Notes: generated by a model not told the origin, from the letters alone. DNA of 64,000 nucleotides from Chitinophagaceae bacterium (GCA_016703625.1 JADJBP010000001.1:372001-436000); one strand, 5' to 3'. Shown: positions 27,930-37,406, counted from the stretch's first letter. Numbers and translations: made by a program.

Positions 27930-28998
27930 TTATAAATTAGCAGTCTTCAGTTTTTTAGGAATACTGATATCGAAACTCATGGCATTGCCATTGCGGGTTG
28001 CTTTAATATTGTATGCCGATTTTTCCCTGTTTTCACTTAACTGTTCACGTACTTCATCAGTGTTTGAAACTTTTTTACCGCCGATCTCTGTAACCACATC
28101 ATCTTTTTTCAATCCGGCTTTTTCAGCAGGAGAATCCTTATCTACTTCCAGTACTTTCACACCGTTTCCTGATTCGGTATCCTGGATCTTTAAACCCAGT
28201 TTTTGCTGGCGGGGATGTACATCACCGTAAAATTCAAAATTATTACCCGAACCCGGAGACCAGATTTTTGGCGACACATCAACACGCGGAACACGGGGAA
28301 TGGTGAACGATCTTACTTCTCCATCAGGGCCGCTGAACGTATACGCCATTGACCTGGATTCTTTCCGTTCGCCCAATGTGGCTTTTACAGAATTTGACTT
28401 CCCGTTGCGGGTAAAGTAAACCGTTACCTCATCTTTTGGTTTGTAGGACGTAACTGCTTTTGACAGTGATCCAGGATCTGTAACCGTTTTATCATTGATC
28501 TTTACAATTACGTCACCGGTTCTTAAACCTGCTTTTTCTGCAGCACTTTCTTTGGATATATTGGTTATCTCGGCACCTTTTGGCTTTGTATCATTTCCGC
28601 CATCATTATATACGCCCGTGGTAACACCCAAAAAGGCACTGGATTCATCACTGTCTTCATTCCAGAAATCCAGGCCTTCAAAATCGCCGGGTGCCATCTG
28701 AAACCGCATATTTCCTCTTCCATCCCGGATGATCACGTTTCTTTTGTTGATGGTGATCTCATCATCCCTGAATTCTGATAAGGGTTTGCCGTTAATGGTA
28801 ACCTTGTCGCCTTTGATCTCAACAGTGATCTTTGTGTCCTTATCTCCTTTTTTACGGATGATGATCTCCTGGCTTTCTTTTTTTCCTTTGTCGCCTTTTT
28901 CACCTTTTTCTCCTTTATCGCCTTTATCATACTGGGCAATAAGGTTGCCGGTAAAGCAGGCAAAACAAAAAGGGCAGCTGTTAAAACAATTTTTTCAT
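27930..28998 (-). CDS. Secreted double-PDZ protein with collagen-like Lys-Gly linker (frameshifted)
   Basis: From the ATG at 28998 an A6 run that should be A7 gives MKKIVLTAALFV, and a second slip soon after leads to ACFTGNLIAQ, a signal peptide. Next comes YDKGDKGEKGEKGDKGKK, a G-x-K-G repeat, then a charged beta region, and two PDZ domains: one with SAFLGVTTG...SAAEKAGLRTGDVIVKINDKTV and one with LGLKIQDTESGNGVKVLEV...AEKAGLKKDDVVTEIGGKKV. There is no protease domain, so it resembles the C-terminal part of HtrA-like proteins without catalytic activity and may act as a periplasmic scaffold. Two indels in the first 60 bases are inferred. Confidence 0.8.
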
Positions 28999-29126
28999 GA
29001 CTTGATATTTTATGTACGAAATGTTTAGTAGGACAAAACTAAGGCCTTTTTTTGATTTACGAAATATTTCGCAGATTATTTTTCCGGTTTAACATATTTT
29101 TGGGAATTGCTGGTCGGCCGGTGGCG

Positions 29127-29636
29127 TTAATTTGGATTAGCCTTGGTATAGGTTCTTACCGGGCAATCATCCACAATGTCTTCGCAAATAAAATTCATGC
29201 CTGTTTTTTCAAGTACCCTACCGGAAGCTGTATTTTCAATATGTGCCCTGGCAGTGATCAGGGAAAGGTTCAGTGTTTTGAAAGCGTAGTCAAGTGTATG
29301 TTTTGCAGCTTCGGTTGCAAATCCCTTTCCCCAGGCTTTTTGCATCAGGCGGTAACCGAGGTCTGTTTCATCCCGTTCGGGGCGGTATTTTAAACCGCAC
29401 CAGCCAATAAATTCCATATTGTGTTTGGTATGTATGGCCCAGCGGCCCAGGTTGTTTTTATATTGAGGCAGGATAATATCGAGTAATATATTTTTGGCCT
29501 GCTCTTCGGTTTTTAAGGTTGGCTCATGCAGGTATTTTACAACTTCAGTGTCACTGTTCAGTTCCAGTATCAATGGAGTATCCGCTTCGGTAAACTGACG
29601 AAGGATGAGGCGTGGTGTTTGAAATATTATTTTCAT
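29127..29636 (-). CDS. GNAT acetyltransferase, RimJ/RimL-like
   Basis: 169 residues with the RimJ/RimL pattern: FQTPRLILRQFTEAD at the start, MEFIGWCGLKYRPERDETDLGYRL, the acetyl-CoA loop QKAWGKGFATEAAKHTLDYAF and ENTASGRVLEKTGM at the end. Such enzymes acetylate N-termini of ribosomal or other proteins or small amines; the substrate is unknown. Intact. It lies 29 bases downstream of alaS on the same strand. Confidence 0.9.
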   Translation of the reverse strand: MKIIFQTPRLILRQFTEADTPLILELNSDTEVVKYLHEPTLKTEEQAKNILLDIILPQYKNNLGRWAIHTKHNMEFIGWCGLKYRPERDETDLGYRLMQKAWGKGFATEAAKHTLDYAFKTLNLSLITARAHIENTASGRVLEKTGMNFICEDIVDDCPVRTYTKANPN

Positions 29637-29665
29637 GAAATAAAAAAACTGATCGCAAAAAAAAA

Positions 29666-32268
29666 TTACAACAAACTTTTTACCTTTTCAATCACTGCTT
29701 TCAAATTGCTGATATCCTGTCCGCCCGCAGTAGCCAGGTTCTTTTGCCCGCCGCCGCCGCCTTTTATTAAAGCCGCCACATGCTCTTTGATAATTTTGCC
29801 GGCGTCTAAATTTTTGGCAGCCACTACCGTATCGGCAATACCAATGGCAACAAATGGTTTGCCATCAATATTGGCGCAAAGCACTGCTACATGATCGTGC
29901 AGTTTGTTCTTCAGGTCGAAACAAAGTTTTTTTAAAGCATCAGGACTGCTTACTTCAACAATATCTCCAATAAAAGTCACATTGTTGATGATCTCATCTT
30001 TTTGTAACAGTTCATTGCGGATGATCACCAGTTGGCGGGCTTCCAGTACTTCAATATGTTTTTTAAGTGAAGTGTTTTCACTTTGCAGGTTTTCAATTGA
30101 TTTGCTGATGTCTTTTGGATTTTTTAGCAAGCCGCTAATTACACCAATTTCCACGAATGTAGTATTGACCAATTCCTCTGCTGCTTTACCGCATACCGCC
30201 TCAACCCGGCGCACACCTGCTGCTACCGCCCCTTCACTTTTAATTTTAAACAAACCCAGTTCGCCGGTGCTGCCCACATGGGTGCCGCCGCATAATTCAA
30301 TGGAATATTTTTCATCCATAATTACAACCCTCACCACATCGCCGTATTTTTCGCCAAACAAAGCCATGGCACCAAGTGCAACAGCTTCATCTTTTTTCAT
30401 TGATCTAATTACAACCGGGATATTTGCTCTTATTTTTTCATTCACCCCTTTTTCAACTGCAGTAATTTCTTCATCGGTAAGTTTTGCAAAATGGCTGAAA
30501 TCGAAACGCAGGTGTTCTTCATTTACGAGGCTGCCTTTTTGGGCCACATGTTTACCCAGTACATTGCGTAAAGCTGCATGCATGAGGTGCGTAACAGAGT
30601 GGTGCAGGGTAATATCTTTTCTTCTTGCCGCATCCACTGTAGCAGTTACTTCACCGGTCATATCTGCCGGTATGGATTCAGTAAAATGGATGATGAGGTC
30701 GTTTTCTTTTTTTGGTATCTATTATTTTCACCTCACTCCAACCCTCTCCAAAGGAGAGGGAGCCGCTATCGCCCACCTGTCCACCACTTTCGGCATAAAA
30801 AGGAGTCTGGTCTAAAATGATCTGGTAAAGTTCTTTTCCTTTACCGGTTACTTTACGGTACTTAACAATTTTAGCTTTTGTTTCTAAAGAATCATAACCA
30901 ACAAATTTTGAAGATGCAATATCATTTATGGTAACCCAATCCTCAGTTTCCAGTACTGCAGCAGAACGGCTGCGTGTTTTTTGTTTTTGCATTTCAATTT
31001 CAAAACCGGGTTCATCAACCGTCAAACCCTTTTCTGTTGCCACCAGTTTGGTAAGGTCAAGCGGGAAACCAAATGTATCGTATAATTTAAATGCTTCTTC
31101 GCCACTGATGTTTTTATTGGCCTGGTCAAGCATAGACAAACCATTGTCTACCGTTCTTAAAAAAGCATCTTCTTCTTCTTTCACTACTTTACTTACAAAG
31201 TCCAGTTGTTGGGTCATCTCGGGAAAAACAGATTCAAACTGTTTTGCAATAACGGTAACAGTTTGTGCAACAGCGGTTGCTTATAATCTAAATACGAATA
31301 ATAATAACGAACTGCCCTGCGCAATATGCGGCGTATAACATAGCCTGCACCCGTGTTTGAAGGCAACTGGCCATCAGCAATGGTAAATGCAATTGCACGG
31401 ATATGATCGGCGATCACACGAAAAGCAACAGCGTCTTTACTGTTGCTGTAATCATATTTCTTATTACATATTTTTCAATGGCAGCGATGGTTCCTGTAAA
31501 AATATCAGTATCATAATTGGAGGTTTTTTTCTGAATTACCCTTACCAGCCTTTCAAGCCCCATTCCTGTATCCACATGCTTTGCAGGTAATTCTTCCAGG
31601 CTGCCGTCTTTTTTACGGTTGAACTGAATAAATACATTGTTCCATATTTCCATCACCTGCGGGATGGTCATTATTCACCAAGGTTTTTCCCGTTATTATT
31701 TCTTCATCCCTCTGCAATCAACATGAATTTCGCTGCACGGACCACATGGCCCGGTATCGCCCATCTCCCAGAAATTATCTTTTTTATTACCCAGTAAAAT
31801 GCGGTCTTCCGCAATTACCTTTTTCCATTCGTTATAAGCTTCATCATCTTTGGGCAGGCCTTCCTTTTCATCGCCTTCAAAGATGGTTACATATAACCTG
31901 TCCTTATCTAATTTGTAAACTTCGGTCAGCAGTTCCCAACTCCAGGCAATAGCTTCTTTCTTGAAATAATCACCAAAACTCCAGTTGCCCAGCATTTCAA
32001 ACATGGTATGGTGGTAGGTATCTACACCCACCTCTTCCAGGTCGTTGTGCTTGCCGCTAACCCGTAAACATTTTTGAGTATCGGCAACCCGGTTATTGGG
32101 GGCTTTTTTATTACCCAGGAAATAATCTTTGAACTGGTTCATACCGGCATTGGTAAATAACAGGGTGGGGTCATCCTTTACCACAATAGGCGCTGAAGGA
32201 ACAATGGTATGTTCTTTGGACTTAAAAAAATCAAGAAATTGTTGTCGTATGGCAGCACTCGTCATCAT
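29666..32268 (-). CDS. alaS: Alanyl-tRNA synthetase (multiple frameshifts)
   Basis: Full-length AlaRS (~867 codons) in five frame fragments. Catalytic core: TNAGMNQFKDYFLG, HTMFEMLGNWSFGDYF, then DTGMGLERLVRVIQ and AGYVIRRILRRAVRY. Editing domain: HSVTHLMHAALRN with its HxxxH zinc pair and CGGTHVGSTGELG. The C-Ala/DHHA1 domain ends GGGGGQKNLATAGGQD. Breaks near 31690-31715, 31665, 31480, 31270 and 30712 are all one-base slips; for instance A7 should be A6 at 30712, restoring DTKKENDLIIHFTESIPAD. Between GGQVGDSG and VKIIDTKK the segment SLSFGEGWSE is encoded by a palindromic repeat inserted in frame. The gene is essential, so the slips are read as consensus errors. Confidence 0.95.
30731..30764. 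repeat. In-frame palindromic repeat inside alaS
   Basis: CCCTCTCC-AAA-GGAGAGGG hairpin preceded by CCTCACTCCAA. On the coding strand it reads GSLSFGEGWSEV within the editing domain. The element has the same layout as the one at 15212-15240 upstream of prfA. Confidence 0.8.
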
Positions 32269-32311
32269 ATACCAATAGTTTATATGGGTTGATTTTTTGT
32301 TTTTATGTGGC

Positions 32312-32319
32312 TATATTTG
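32312..32319 (+). promoter_or_regulatory. Bacteroidota -7 box upstream of the M23 gene
   Basis: TATATTTG matches TAnnTTTG. It lies in the 137-bp gap between divergent alaS and the M23 peptidase gene, 86 bases before the latter's ATG; no ideal -33 TTTG is present. Confidence 0.45.
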
Positions 32320-32405
32320 TAAACTTTAGCTCAATGGCTGCAAAGGTAATAAAATACAGCCTCAACCCCATCTCCCATAATTAGCAGGAGAACAGGAAGT
32401 TAAGT

Positions 32406-33377
32406 ATGAAAAAAATAAAATACTACTACAATACGCACACACTCCGATACGAGAAGCTGGTTACGCCGCTTCGGGTTAAGCTGTTGCGGGTATTTGGTTT
32501 TATTTCGGCTGCCCTGGTTACTTCTGCACTGATCATTTGGGCGTACACCACATTCTTTCCAAGGGCAATTGACAGGGAGGCAGCTTTAAAGTATGAAATT
32601 ATTAAAGATAATTATACGGCACTTGAAGTTAAGACAAGGGCATTACAGCAACAGATGGCCGAACTGGAGAAAAGGGATAACGAGGTTTACCGTTCAATTT
32701 TTGAAGCCAATCCGCTTACAGACAGTGCAAGGGCACAGGCCATAGAAAAGAAAAAGGAGATCGCAAAGATCAATTTAATTAAAGATGATAACCTGGGTGA
32801 AGAGATCGCCAAAACACTGAATAACATTACGGCCAGGGTTGCTTACCAGTTTGAAAGTTATAACGGCATTGAAAAACTCATCAACAACCAGGAAACCAAA
32901 CTGGCCAGCATCCCGGCCATACAGCCGGTAAGCAATAAACAACTGAACAGGATAGCGAGTGGTTTCGGTATGCGTATTCACCCCATTTATGGTATTGCCA
33001 AAATGCACAGCGGCCTTGATTTTACAGCGCCGCAGGGCACACCCATTTATGCTACGGGCAATGGCGTGATTACCACTGCAGGTAACAGTACGGGTACGGG
33101 TAATCATGTGATCATTAACCATGGTTATGGTTACGAAACGGAATATATGCATATGGTGCGCATTAAGGCAAGGGCCGGGCAGCGGGTAAAACGCGGCGAA
33201 GTAATAGGATGGGTGGGCAATACCGGTGCCAGTACCGGCCCACACCTGCATTATGAAGTGCATATCAATGGCAGCCGTGTTGATCCTGTTTATTTCTTCT
33301 TTAATGACCTTACTCCCGAACAATATGACCGGGTATTAAAAATTGCTGCAACGGGCAGTGCCAAAAGTTTTGACTAA
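32406..33377 (+). CDS. M23-family murein endopeptidase, membrane-anchored
   Basis: 323 residues. A cytoplasmic N-terminus (KYYYNTHTLRYEKLV) leads to one membrane span at ~32-50, a coiled-coil stretch (~55-115), and a LytM/M23 domain at ~180-300 with the zinc motifs MHSGLDFTAPQGTPI and the HLHYEV triad near the end. The intact ligands suggest an active D,D-endopeptidase that cuts peptidoglycan cross-links. Divergent from alaS and directly upstream of a MerR-type gene (8 bp gap); this trio is a common arrangement in Bacteroidota. Confidence 0.92.
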   Translation: MKKIKYYYNTHTLRYEKLVTPLRVKLLRVFGFISAALVTSALIIWAYTTFFPRAIDREAALKYEIIKDNYTALEVKTRALQQQMAELEKRDNEVYRSIFEANPLTDSARAQAIEKKKEIAKINLIKDDNLGEEIAKTLNNITARVAYQFESYNGIEKLINNQETKLASIPAIQPVSNKQLNRIASGFGMRIHPIYGIAKMHSGLDFTAPQGTPIYATGNGVITTAGNSTGTGNHVIINHGYGYETEYMHMVRIKARAGQRVKRGEVIGWVGNTGASTGPHLHYEVHINGSRVDPVYFFFNDLTPEQYDRVLKIAATGSAKSFD

Positions 33378-33385
33378 TTTTAATT

Positions 33386-33901
33386 ATGGCTTTACAGCAG
33401 ATATCTTTTGCATTTGATGATGCACCGGTTACAAAAACCCCGGTGGCAAAAGCAGTTACCATTGAAAAACCCCCTGCTGATAAGATAAAGGCAAAGGGTG
33501 ATAATAAAAAATTAACCCGCGGCCGGGTTAGCCTGAAAGAAAAAGAATCAGGAGCCGACCTGATCGAAATACCGGAAGATGCCATTTTGTTTGAAAAAAA
33601 ATATTATGCCATTGGCATTGTTGCCAATATGTTTAAGGTGAACCAGTCGCTCATCCGGTTTTGGGAAAATGAATTTGATATATTAAAACCACGCAAGAAT
33701 GGCAAGGGCGACAGGCTCTTTCGCCCCGAGGATGTTAAAAACCTGAAACTGATCTATCATTTACTGCGTGAACGGAAATATACACTGGAAGGCGCCAAGG
33801 ATTTTTTAAAGCAGCATAAACGGGCAGATGAAAAATTTGCCTTGATCGAATCTTTAAAAAAACTGAAGGGATTTTTGAATGAATTGAAGGCAGACCTTTA
33901 A
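33386..33901 (+). CDS. MerR-family transcriptional regulator
   Basis: 171 residues. After a charged, low-conservation N-terminus of ~70 residues, the MerR HTH reads KYYAIGIVANMFKVNQSLIRFWENEFDILKPRKNGKGDRLFRPEDVKNLKLI. The C-terminus (LIESLKKLKGFLNELKADL) is a short dimerisation helix without Cys, so no metal-sensing site is seen. Likely co-transcribed with the M23 peptidase. The target is unknown. Confidence 0.9.
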   Translation: MALQQISFAFDDAPVTKTPVAKAVTIEKPPADKIKAKGDNKKLTRGRVSLKEKESGADLIEIPEDAILFEKKYYAIGIVANMFKVNQSLIRFWENEFDILKPRKNGKGDRLFRPEDVKNLKLIYHLLRERKYTLEGAKDFLKQHKRADEKFALIESLKKLKGFLNELKADL

Positions 33902-33933
33902 GTCAGCTCTTTAAGGGTTGTAGGCTTTTTTTA

Positions 33934-33956
33934 CCCGCCTACCGGCAGGCAGGTGG
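33934..33956. repeat. Intergenic palindrome of the CCTGCC...GGCAGG family
   Basis: CCCGCCTACCGG is followed by CAGGCAGGTGGG, giving a self-complementary element. It shares its core with the in-frame copy in recO at 16776-16797. Confidence 0.7.
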
Positions 33957-34057
33957 GCCTCGAGCCTTTCGTCAAACCTCCAGGCTGACAACTTTTTGTT
34001 TTCCAACTGTATGTCTATAGCATAACCAGCCATTAACATAAAAATTTGGTGCGGTTG

Positions 34058-34065
34058 TATTTTTG
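34058..34065 (+). promoter_or_regulatory. Bacteroidota -7 box of the thioredoxin-fold gene
   Basis: TATTTTTG matches TAnnTTTG and lies ~43 bases before the proposed start at 34108. It argues against a TTG start at 34063. Confidence 0.5.
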
Positions 34066-34107
34066 ATACGATATTTAATCTTCAAAAAATCCCTTTCAGA
34101 TCATGTT

Positions 34108-34626
34108 CATGAAAAAATGATTTTGATTTTATTGTTTTTTATACCGGTAACAGTAACCGTATTTGCCCAGGCACAATACGAAGCCAGCCAGGATCCCAAA
34201 CACCCGGAAGTAAAGATTGTAAGAGGACTTGTGAATAAATACCAGATTGAAAACGATGCTGCTTTTACATGGTATAAGCCTAACCAGGGAGGTTATAACC
34301 CGGATAGTGCAACACTGAATGCATTTGAACGGGCAAAGGGAAAATACCAGATCGTAGTTTTTGGCGGAACCTGGTGCGAGGATACCCAGTTTATCTTACC
34401 CAAGTTTTTCAAGCTGCAGGAAAAAAGTGGTTTTCCCGATGATGCCATAACCATGTTTGGGGTAAACCGTGAAAAAACATCGCTGGGTAATATTGCCAAA
34501 GCATTCAACATTACCCTCGTGCCAACATTTATTGTGATGAAAGACGGGAAAGAGATCGGCCGCGTGGTGGAATATGGAAAGACCGGCAAGTGGGATAAGG
34601 AAATTGCAGCTTTGCTGAATCAGTAG
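34108..34626 (+). CDS. Secreted thioredoxin-fold protein with a single active-site Cys
   Basis: ATG at 34108 followed by A6 instead of A7 would give MKKMILILLFFIPVTVTVFAQ, a clear signal peptide; as written, translation can begin only at the in-frame ATG at 34117. The mature part has a thioredoxin fold: YQIVVFGGTWCEDTQFILPKFF in the active-site position and the cis-Pro segment ITLVPTFIVMKDGKEIGRVVEY. The motif is WCEDT, so the second Cys of CxxC is absent, as in some Bacteroidota periplasmic relatives with a CxxS/T-like site. Probably not a classical dithiol reductase. Confidence 0.82.
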   Translation, partial: HEKMILILLFFIPVTVTVFAQAQYEASQDPKHPEVKIVRGLVNKYQIENDAAFTWYKPNQGGYNPDSATLNAFERAKGKYQIVVFGGTWCEDTQFILPKFFKLQEKSGFPDDAITMFGVNREKTSLGNIAKAFNITLVPTFIVMKDGKEIGRVVEYGKTGKWDKEIAALLNQ

Positions 34627-34695
34627 ATATTTTTCAAAGGGCTAAAGCCCAAAACTCAAATACAAATATATTCCCCGGGGCAATTCAGTCCGGGT

Positions 34696-35555
34696 TTATT
34701 TTATCTGGTAAATATCAACTCCATCTTCATTCAGCAGGTACACTTTACCATTCATGGCTTTTATGGAAATGAATTTGCCAAAAAATGCAGGCAGTGTGTA
34801 TTCTTTTAACTGCAGGGAATTTAACCGGTAGGTGTACAGTTTATCATTGCTGAAGCCATACACAATATCTTTATTTACTTCTACATTGGTCCAGTTTAAA
34901 AAGCTTAGCCTTTTTTTAAATCCACCATAATAATCAAAAATGTAAAATCCTTTTTGGGGGTCGTAGAGATAAACATAATTTTCCCGGTCAACGATCTTTA
35001 CCAGTGAAGGAACCGTATCAAACAACATCCGCCAGCTGGTTGTTTCCAGTAACAGCTTTCCTTCCTCGTCTATCTTTTTCAGTTTAAAATCCTCTTCATC
35101 AAAGATCCAGATATAATTATCGTACGAGAGGGTAACATTGTTCACATAAAAGATCTGCTGTTTGCGGAAGTTGATATTGTTTCGAACGGTCAACAGCCTG
35201 TCGAGCATCACGACCGTTGAATAATTTTTATAGTACAGCAATGCTTTTAATGGATTGGTAACATCAATAAAATCGGGGTTGCCGTATTTTTTACATCATT
35301 GAAAACGGCAACCGAATCGCCGTTGGCATTTAATTTTTTGAGCTGGTTGTTAGCGGTGATCAGGTAGACCTGGTCGAGGTTATCTACATTAAAATAGGTA
35401 AAACTGCCCTTGATGGATTTGAGGAATTGAAATGCCGAATCACTTTGCGGCTTCGCCGCCAGGGGTATTGCCACAGAAACACTGAAGCACAGAAAAAAAT
35501 ATTTTAAATGTAAAATGCTCAATCTTTTATTATTTAAATTTTCAATCGTATGCAT
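34696..35555 (-). CDS. Putative beta-propeller-like exported protein (frameshifted)
   Basis: The first ~100 codons (MHTIENLNNKRLSILHLKYFFLCF...) include a hydrophobic export signal and FTYFNVDNLDQVYLITANNQLKKLNANGD, a blade-like repeat. The frame breaks near 35280: conserved FIDVTNPLKALLYYKNYSTVVML follows in another frame. The rest (LSYDNYIWIFDEEDFKLKKIDEEGKLLLE, YVYLYDPQKGFYIFDYYG, YGFSNDKLYTYRL, KVYLLNEDGVDIYQIK) repeats the x-I/V-Y-x-Y/L-D pattern of propeller blades. No catalytic site is visible and function is unknown. It follows lpxH by only 8 bp. Confidence 0.7.
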
Positions 35556-35558
35556 ATT

Positions 35559-35580
35559 CCCCTTTAGGGGTTAGGGGCAT
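35559..35580. repeat. CCCC-TTTA-GGGG repeat spanning the 3' end of lpxH
   Basis: The minus-strand GCCCCTAACCCCTAAAGGGG provides the last codons and TAA of lpxH and lies just before the next gene's ATG. Similar CCCC/GGGG short palindromes are dispersed intergenic elements in this phylum. Confidence 0.6.
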
Positions 35581-36328
35581 AGTACTTCAGTTCTGTATTT
35601 TCTCCGTCAAATACAGCATAGCTGAAATATTTGATCCAGTCGCCTAAATTTATATACCTGCTTTTTTCATTTAATTTAAAATCAATGGGCAGGTGCCGGT
35701 GGCCAAAGATCAGGAAATCGTAATGCTCTTTTTGTATCACTTCTTTGCAATAGGTGATCAGCCATTCTTTGTCTTCACCCAGGAAAACCTCATTGGTTTG
35801 CCCGGTTTGTGCCCTGCTTTTCCTGCTGAAGTAATGTGCAATGCCCATGCCAATAAAGGGTGGTAAAATTCCAAACAGCCAGTTACAGGCTTTATTGCGG
35901 AATATTTTTTTGATCAGTTTATAACCATGGTCACCCGGGCCAAGCCCGTCGCCATGGCCCACCAAAAACTTTTTATGGTTGAATTCAAAAGCAACCGGTT
36001 CAAAATATACGGGTATGTTCAGTTCTTCCTGGAAATAGTCTTTCATCCACATGTCGTGGTTGCCCACAAAAAAGTGAACGGGTATGCCGGCATCTGTCAG
36101 TTCGGCCAGTTTGCCCAATATGCGTACATATCCTTTGGGCACTACTCTTTTGTATTCGTACCAGAAATCAAACAGGTCGCCTACAATAAATACCTGTGCG
36201 GCATCCTCTTTTATTTCATTGAGAAACCGGATGATCTTTTTTTCCCTGATAAGGCTGGCGGCAGCATTTGGTGCCCCCAGAGGAAAATCGGCGAGGACGT
36301 AAATATTTTTATTCCGGGCTACTTCCAT
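35564..36328 (-). CDS. UDP-2,3-diacylglucosamine diphosphatase-like phosphoesterase (LpxH-like)
   Basis: Start is ATG at 36328 (MEVARNKNIYVLADF); the upstream opening overlaps the preceding gene. Calcineurin-like metallophosphoesterase of ~254 residues that in this family cleaves UDP-diacylglucosamine in lipid A synthesis. Metal motifs are GDLFDFW, VGNHDMW, VGHGDGLG and FGHRHLP. The first motif, normally D-x-H-x-G-A-P, reads DFPLGAP: the metal-ligand His is Pro (CCT instead of CAT). It is either a single-base consensus error or an altered active site. The gene's last codons lie in a repeat element. Confidence 0.85.
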   Translation of the reverse strand: MEVARNKNIYVLADFPLGAPNAAASLIREKKIIRFLNEIKEDAAQVFIVGDLFDFWYEYKRVVPKGYVRILGKLAELTDAGIPVHFFVGNHDMWMKDYFQEELNIPVYFEPVAFEFNHKKFLVGHGDGLGPGDHGYKLIKKIFRNKACNWLFGILPPFIGMGIAHYFSRKSRAQTGQTNEVFLGEDKEWLITYCKEVIQKEHYDFLIFGHRHLPIDFKLNEKSRYINLGDWIKYFSYAVFDGENTELKYYAPNP

Positions 36329-36332
36329 GTGA

Positions 36333-36761
36333 TCAGGTTTTGTTCTTTCGCTGCAGGTACTGCATAAGGTCGCCGGATTCAATTTCAGGTTTTCCGGAAA
36401 TATCACCATTGTACCAGTAGATCCACGCTGTATGTGGTTCGCCCTGGTGGTAGGCGATCACTTCATCACGTTTGTACCATGGTCTTTCGCCGGGTTCTGC
36501 ATTAACACCTTCGTAATCATCCAGTTGGCCAATGGCCCATGAAAATTCCAATGGGTTATTAATGCAATACAGTTCGCCTGAAATAAAATGCTCTTCAGTT
36601 GTTGCGGTTGCTGCAGGGTATTCGCCCAGGTCGTATAATTTGCCTTTAACAACGGCTTCGCCTACAAAATGAAAATATTTGGTGAGGTATTGGTATACCG
36701 GGTTACGGAAACCGCTGCGCAGTGAACCATACACAAACAGGTTATAGATATCTTGACTCAT
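36333..36761 (-). CDS. Gamma-glutamylcyclotransferase-like (AIG2/GGCT) protein
   Basis: 143 residues from the ATG at 36761 (MSQDIYNLFVYGSLR). The family signature YGSLRSGFRNP forms the substrate-binding loop, with GELYCINNP and LDDYEGV after it and an acidic residue (ESGDLMQYL) near the end. These enzymes turn gamma-glutamylamines or gamma-glutamyl peptides into pyroglutamate. Ends 4 bases before the lpxH ATG, so the two are co-transcribed. Confidence 0.88.
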   Translation of the reverse strand: MSQDIYNLFVYGSLRSGFRNPVYQYLTKYFHFVGEAVVKGKLYDLGEYPAATATTEEHFISGELYCINNPLEFSWAIGQLDDYEGVNAEPGERPWYKRDEVIAYHQGEPHTAWIYWYNGDISGKPEIESGDLMQYLQRKNKT

Positions 36762-36791
36762 GATACAATAAAGATACTTGTAAAAAAGCAA

Positions 36792-37406
36792 TTAAGCCTC
36801 TACCAGGAAGCAATAAACTTCTTTGGGCCCATGTACACCGGTGACCAGTGTTTTTTCGATATCTGCGGTGCGGCTTGGCCCTGTTGCAAAAGTGATGAGT
36901 GATGGGATATTGCCTACGTATTTTTCTTTTAATGACTGAAGGGCATCTTTTACATCATACACCAGTTGATCGGTATAGGCAATGCAGATATGTATAGGGG
37001 CATACACACTTACGGTGCGCCCGCTTTGCTGTGCAGCACTCATCACGATGGTACCGGTACGGGCTACTAAAAATTCACAATCGGTTACGGAAGCATCGCA
37101 GCCCGGAAGGTTGATGGTATTGCTGAACCGGGCATTCCATTTATTGGTATTGCAATAAATTTTTTGCCATTGTTTTTGGGCGATCAATTGCTCCAATTGC
37201 TGTAACATTTCTGCTTCACTGATACAAAAAACGAATTTTCCCTGCATGTTGGTAAATTCCTGGGCAAATACCACATCCAAACTGTCTGATGCAGGATGAA
37301 AAACAGCATTGTTCCCTTCACTTTGCGGAAATGGCAAAGGCACCGGGTTACTCAGTGCCTGCCTAATTCTTTTTAAAATATTTTCTTTTGCCGGAGTTAC
37401 AGACAT
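36792..37406 (-). CDS. lutC: LUD-domain protein LutC
   Basis: 204 residues of the LUD (lactate utilisation) family: MSVTPAKENILKRIRQAL, CDASVTDCEFLVARTGTIVMSAAQQSGR, ALQSLKEKYVG, ITFATGPSRTADIEKTLVTGVHGPKEV. LutC is the small subunit of the LutABC iron-sulfur L-lactate dehydrogenase complex. The lutB-like gene is 18 kb away at 55490 and lutA is not in the window. Lies downstream of ftsH on the same strand, a conserved Bacteroidota neighbourhood. Confidence 0.9.
   Translation of the reverse strand: MSVTPAKENILKRIRQALSNPVPLPFPQSEGNNAVFHPASDSLDVVFAQEFTNMQGKFVFCISEAEMLQQLEQLIAQKQWQKIYCNTNKWNARFSNTINLPGCDASVTDCEFLVARTGTIVMSAAQQSGRTVSVYAPIHICIAYTDQLVYDVKDALQSLKEKYVGNIPSLITFATGPSRTADIEKTLVTGVHGPKEVYCFLVEA

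Noticed and set aside
29666..32268. alaS as a decaying pseudogene
   Set aside because: Every motif of an essential enzyme is conserved and each break is a one-base slip, which points to consensus error.
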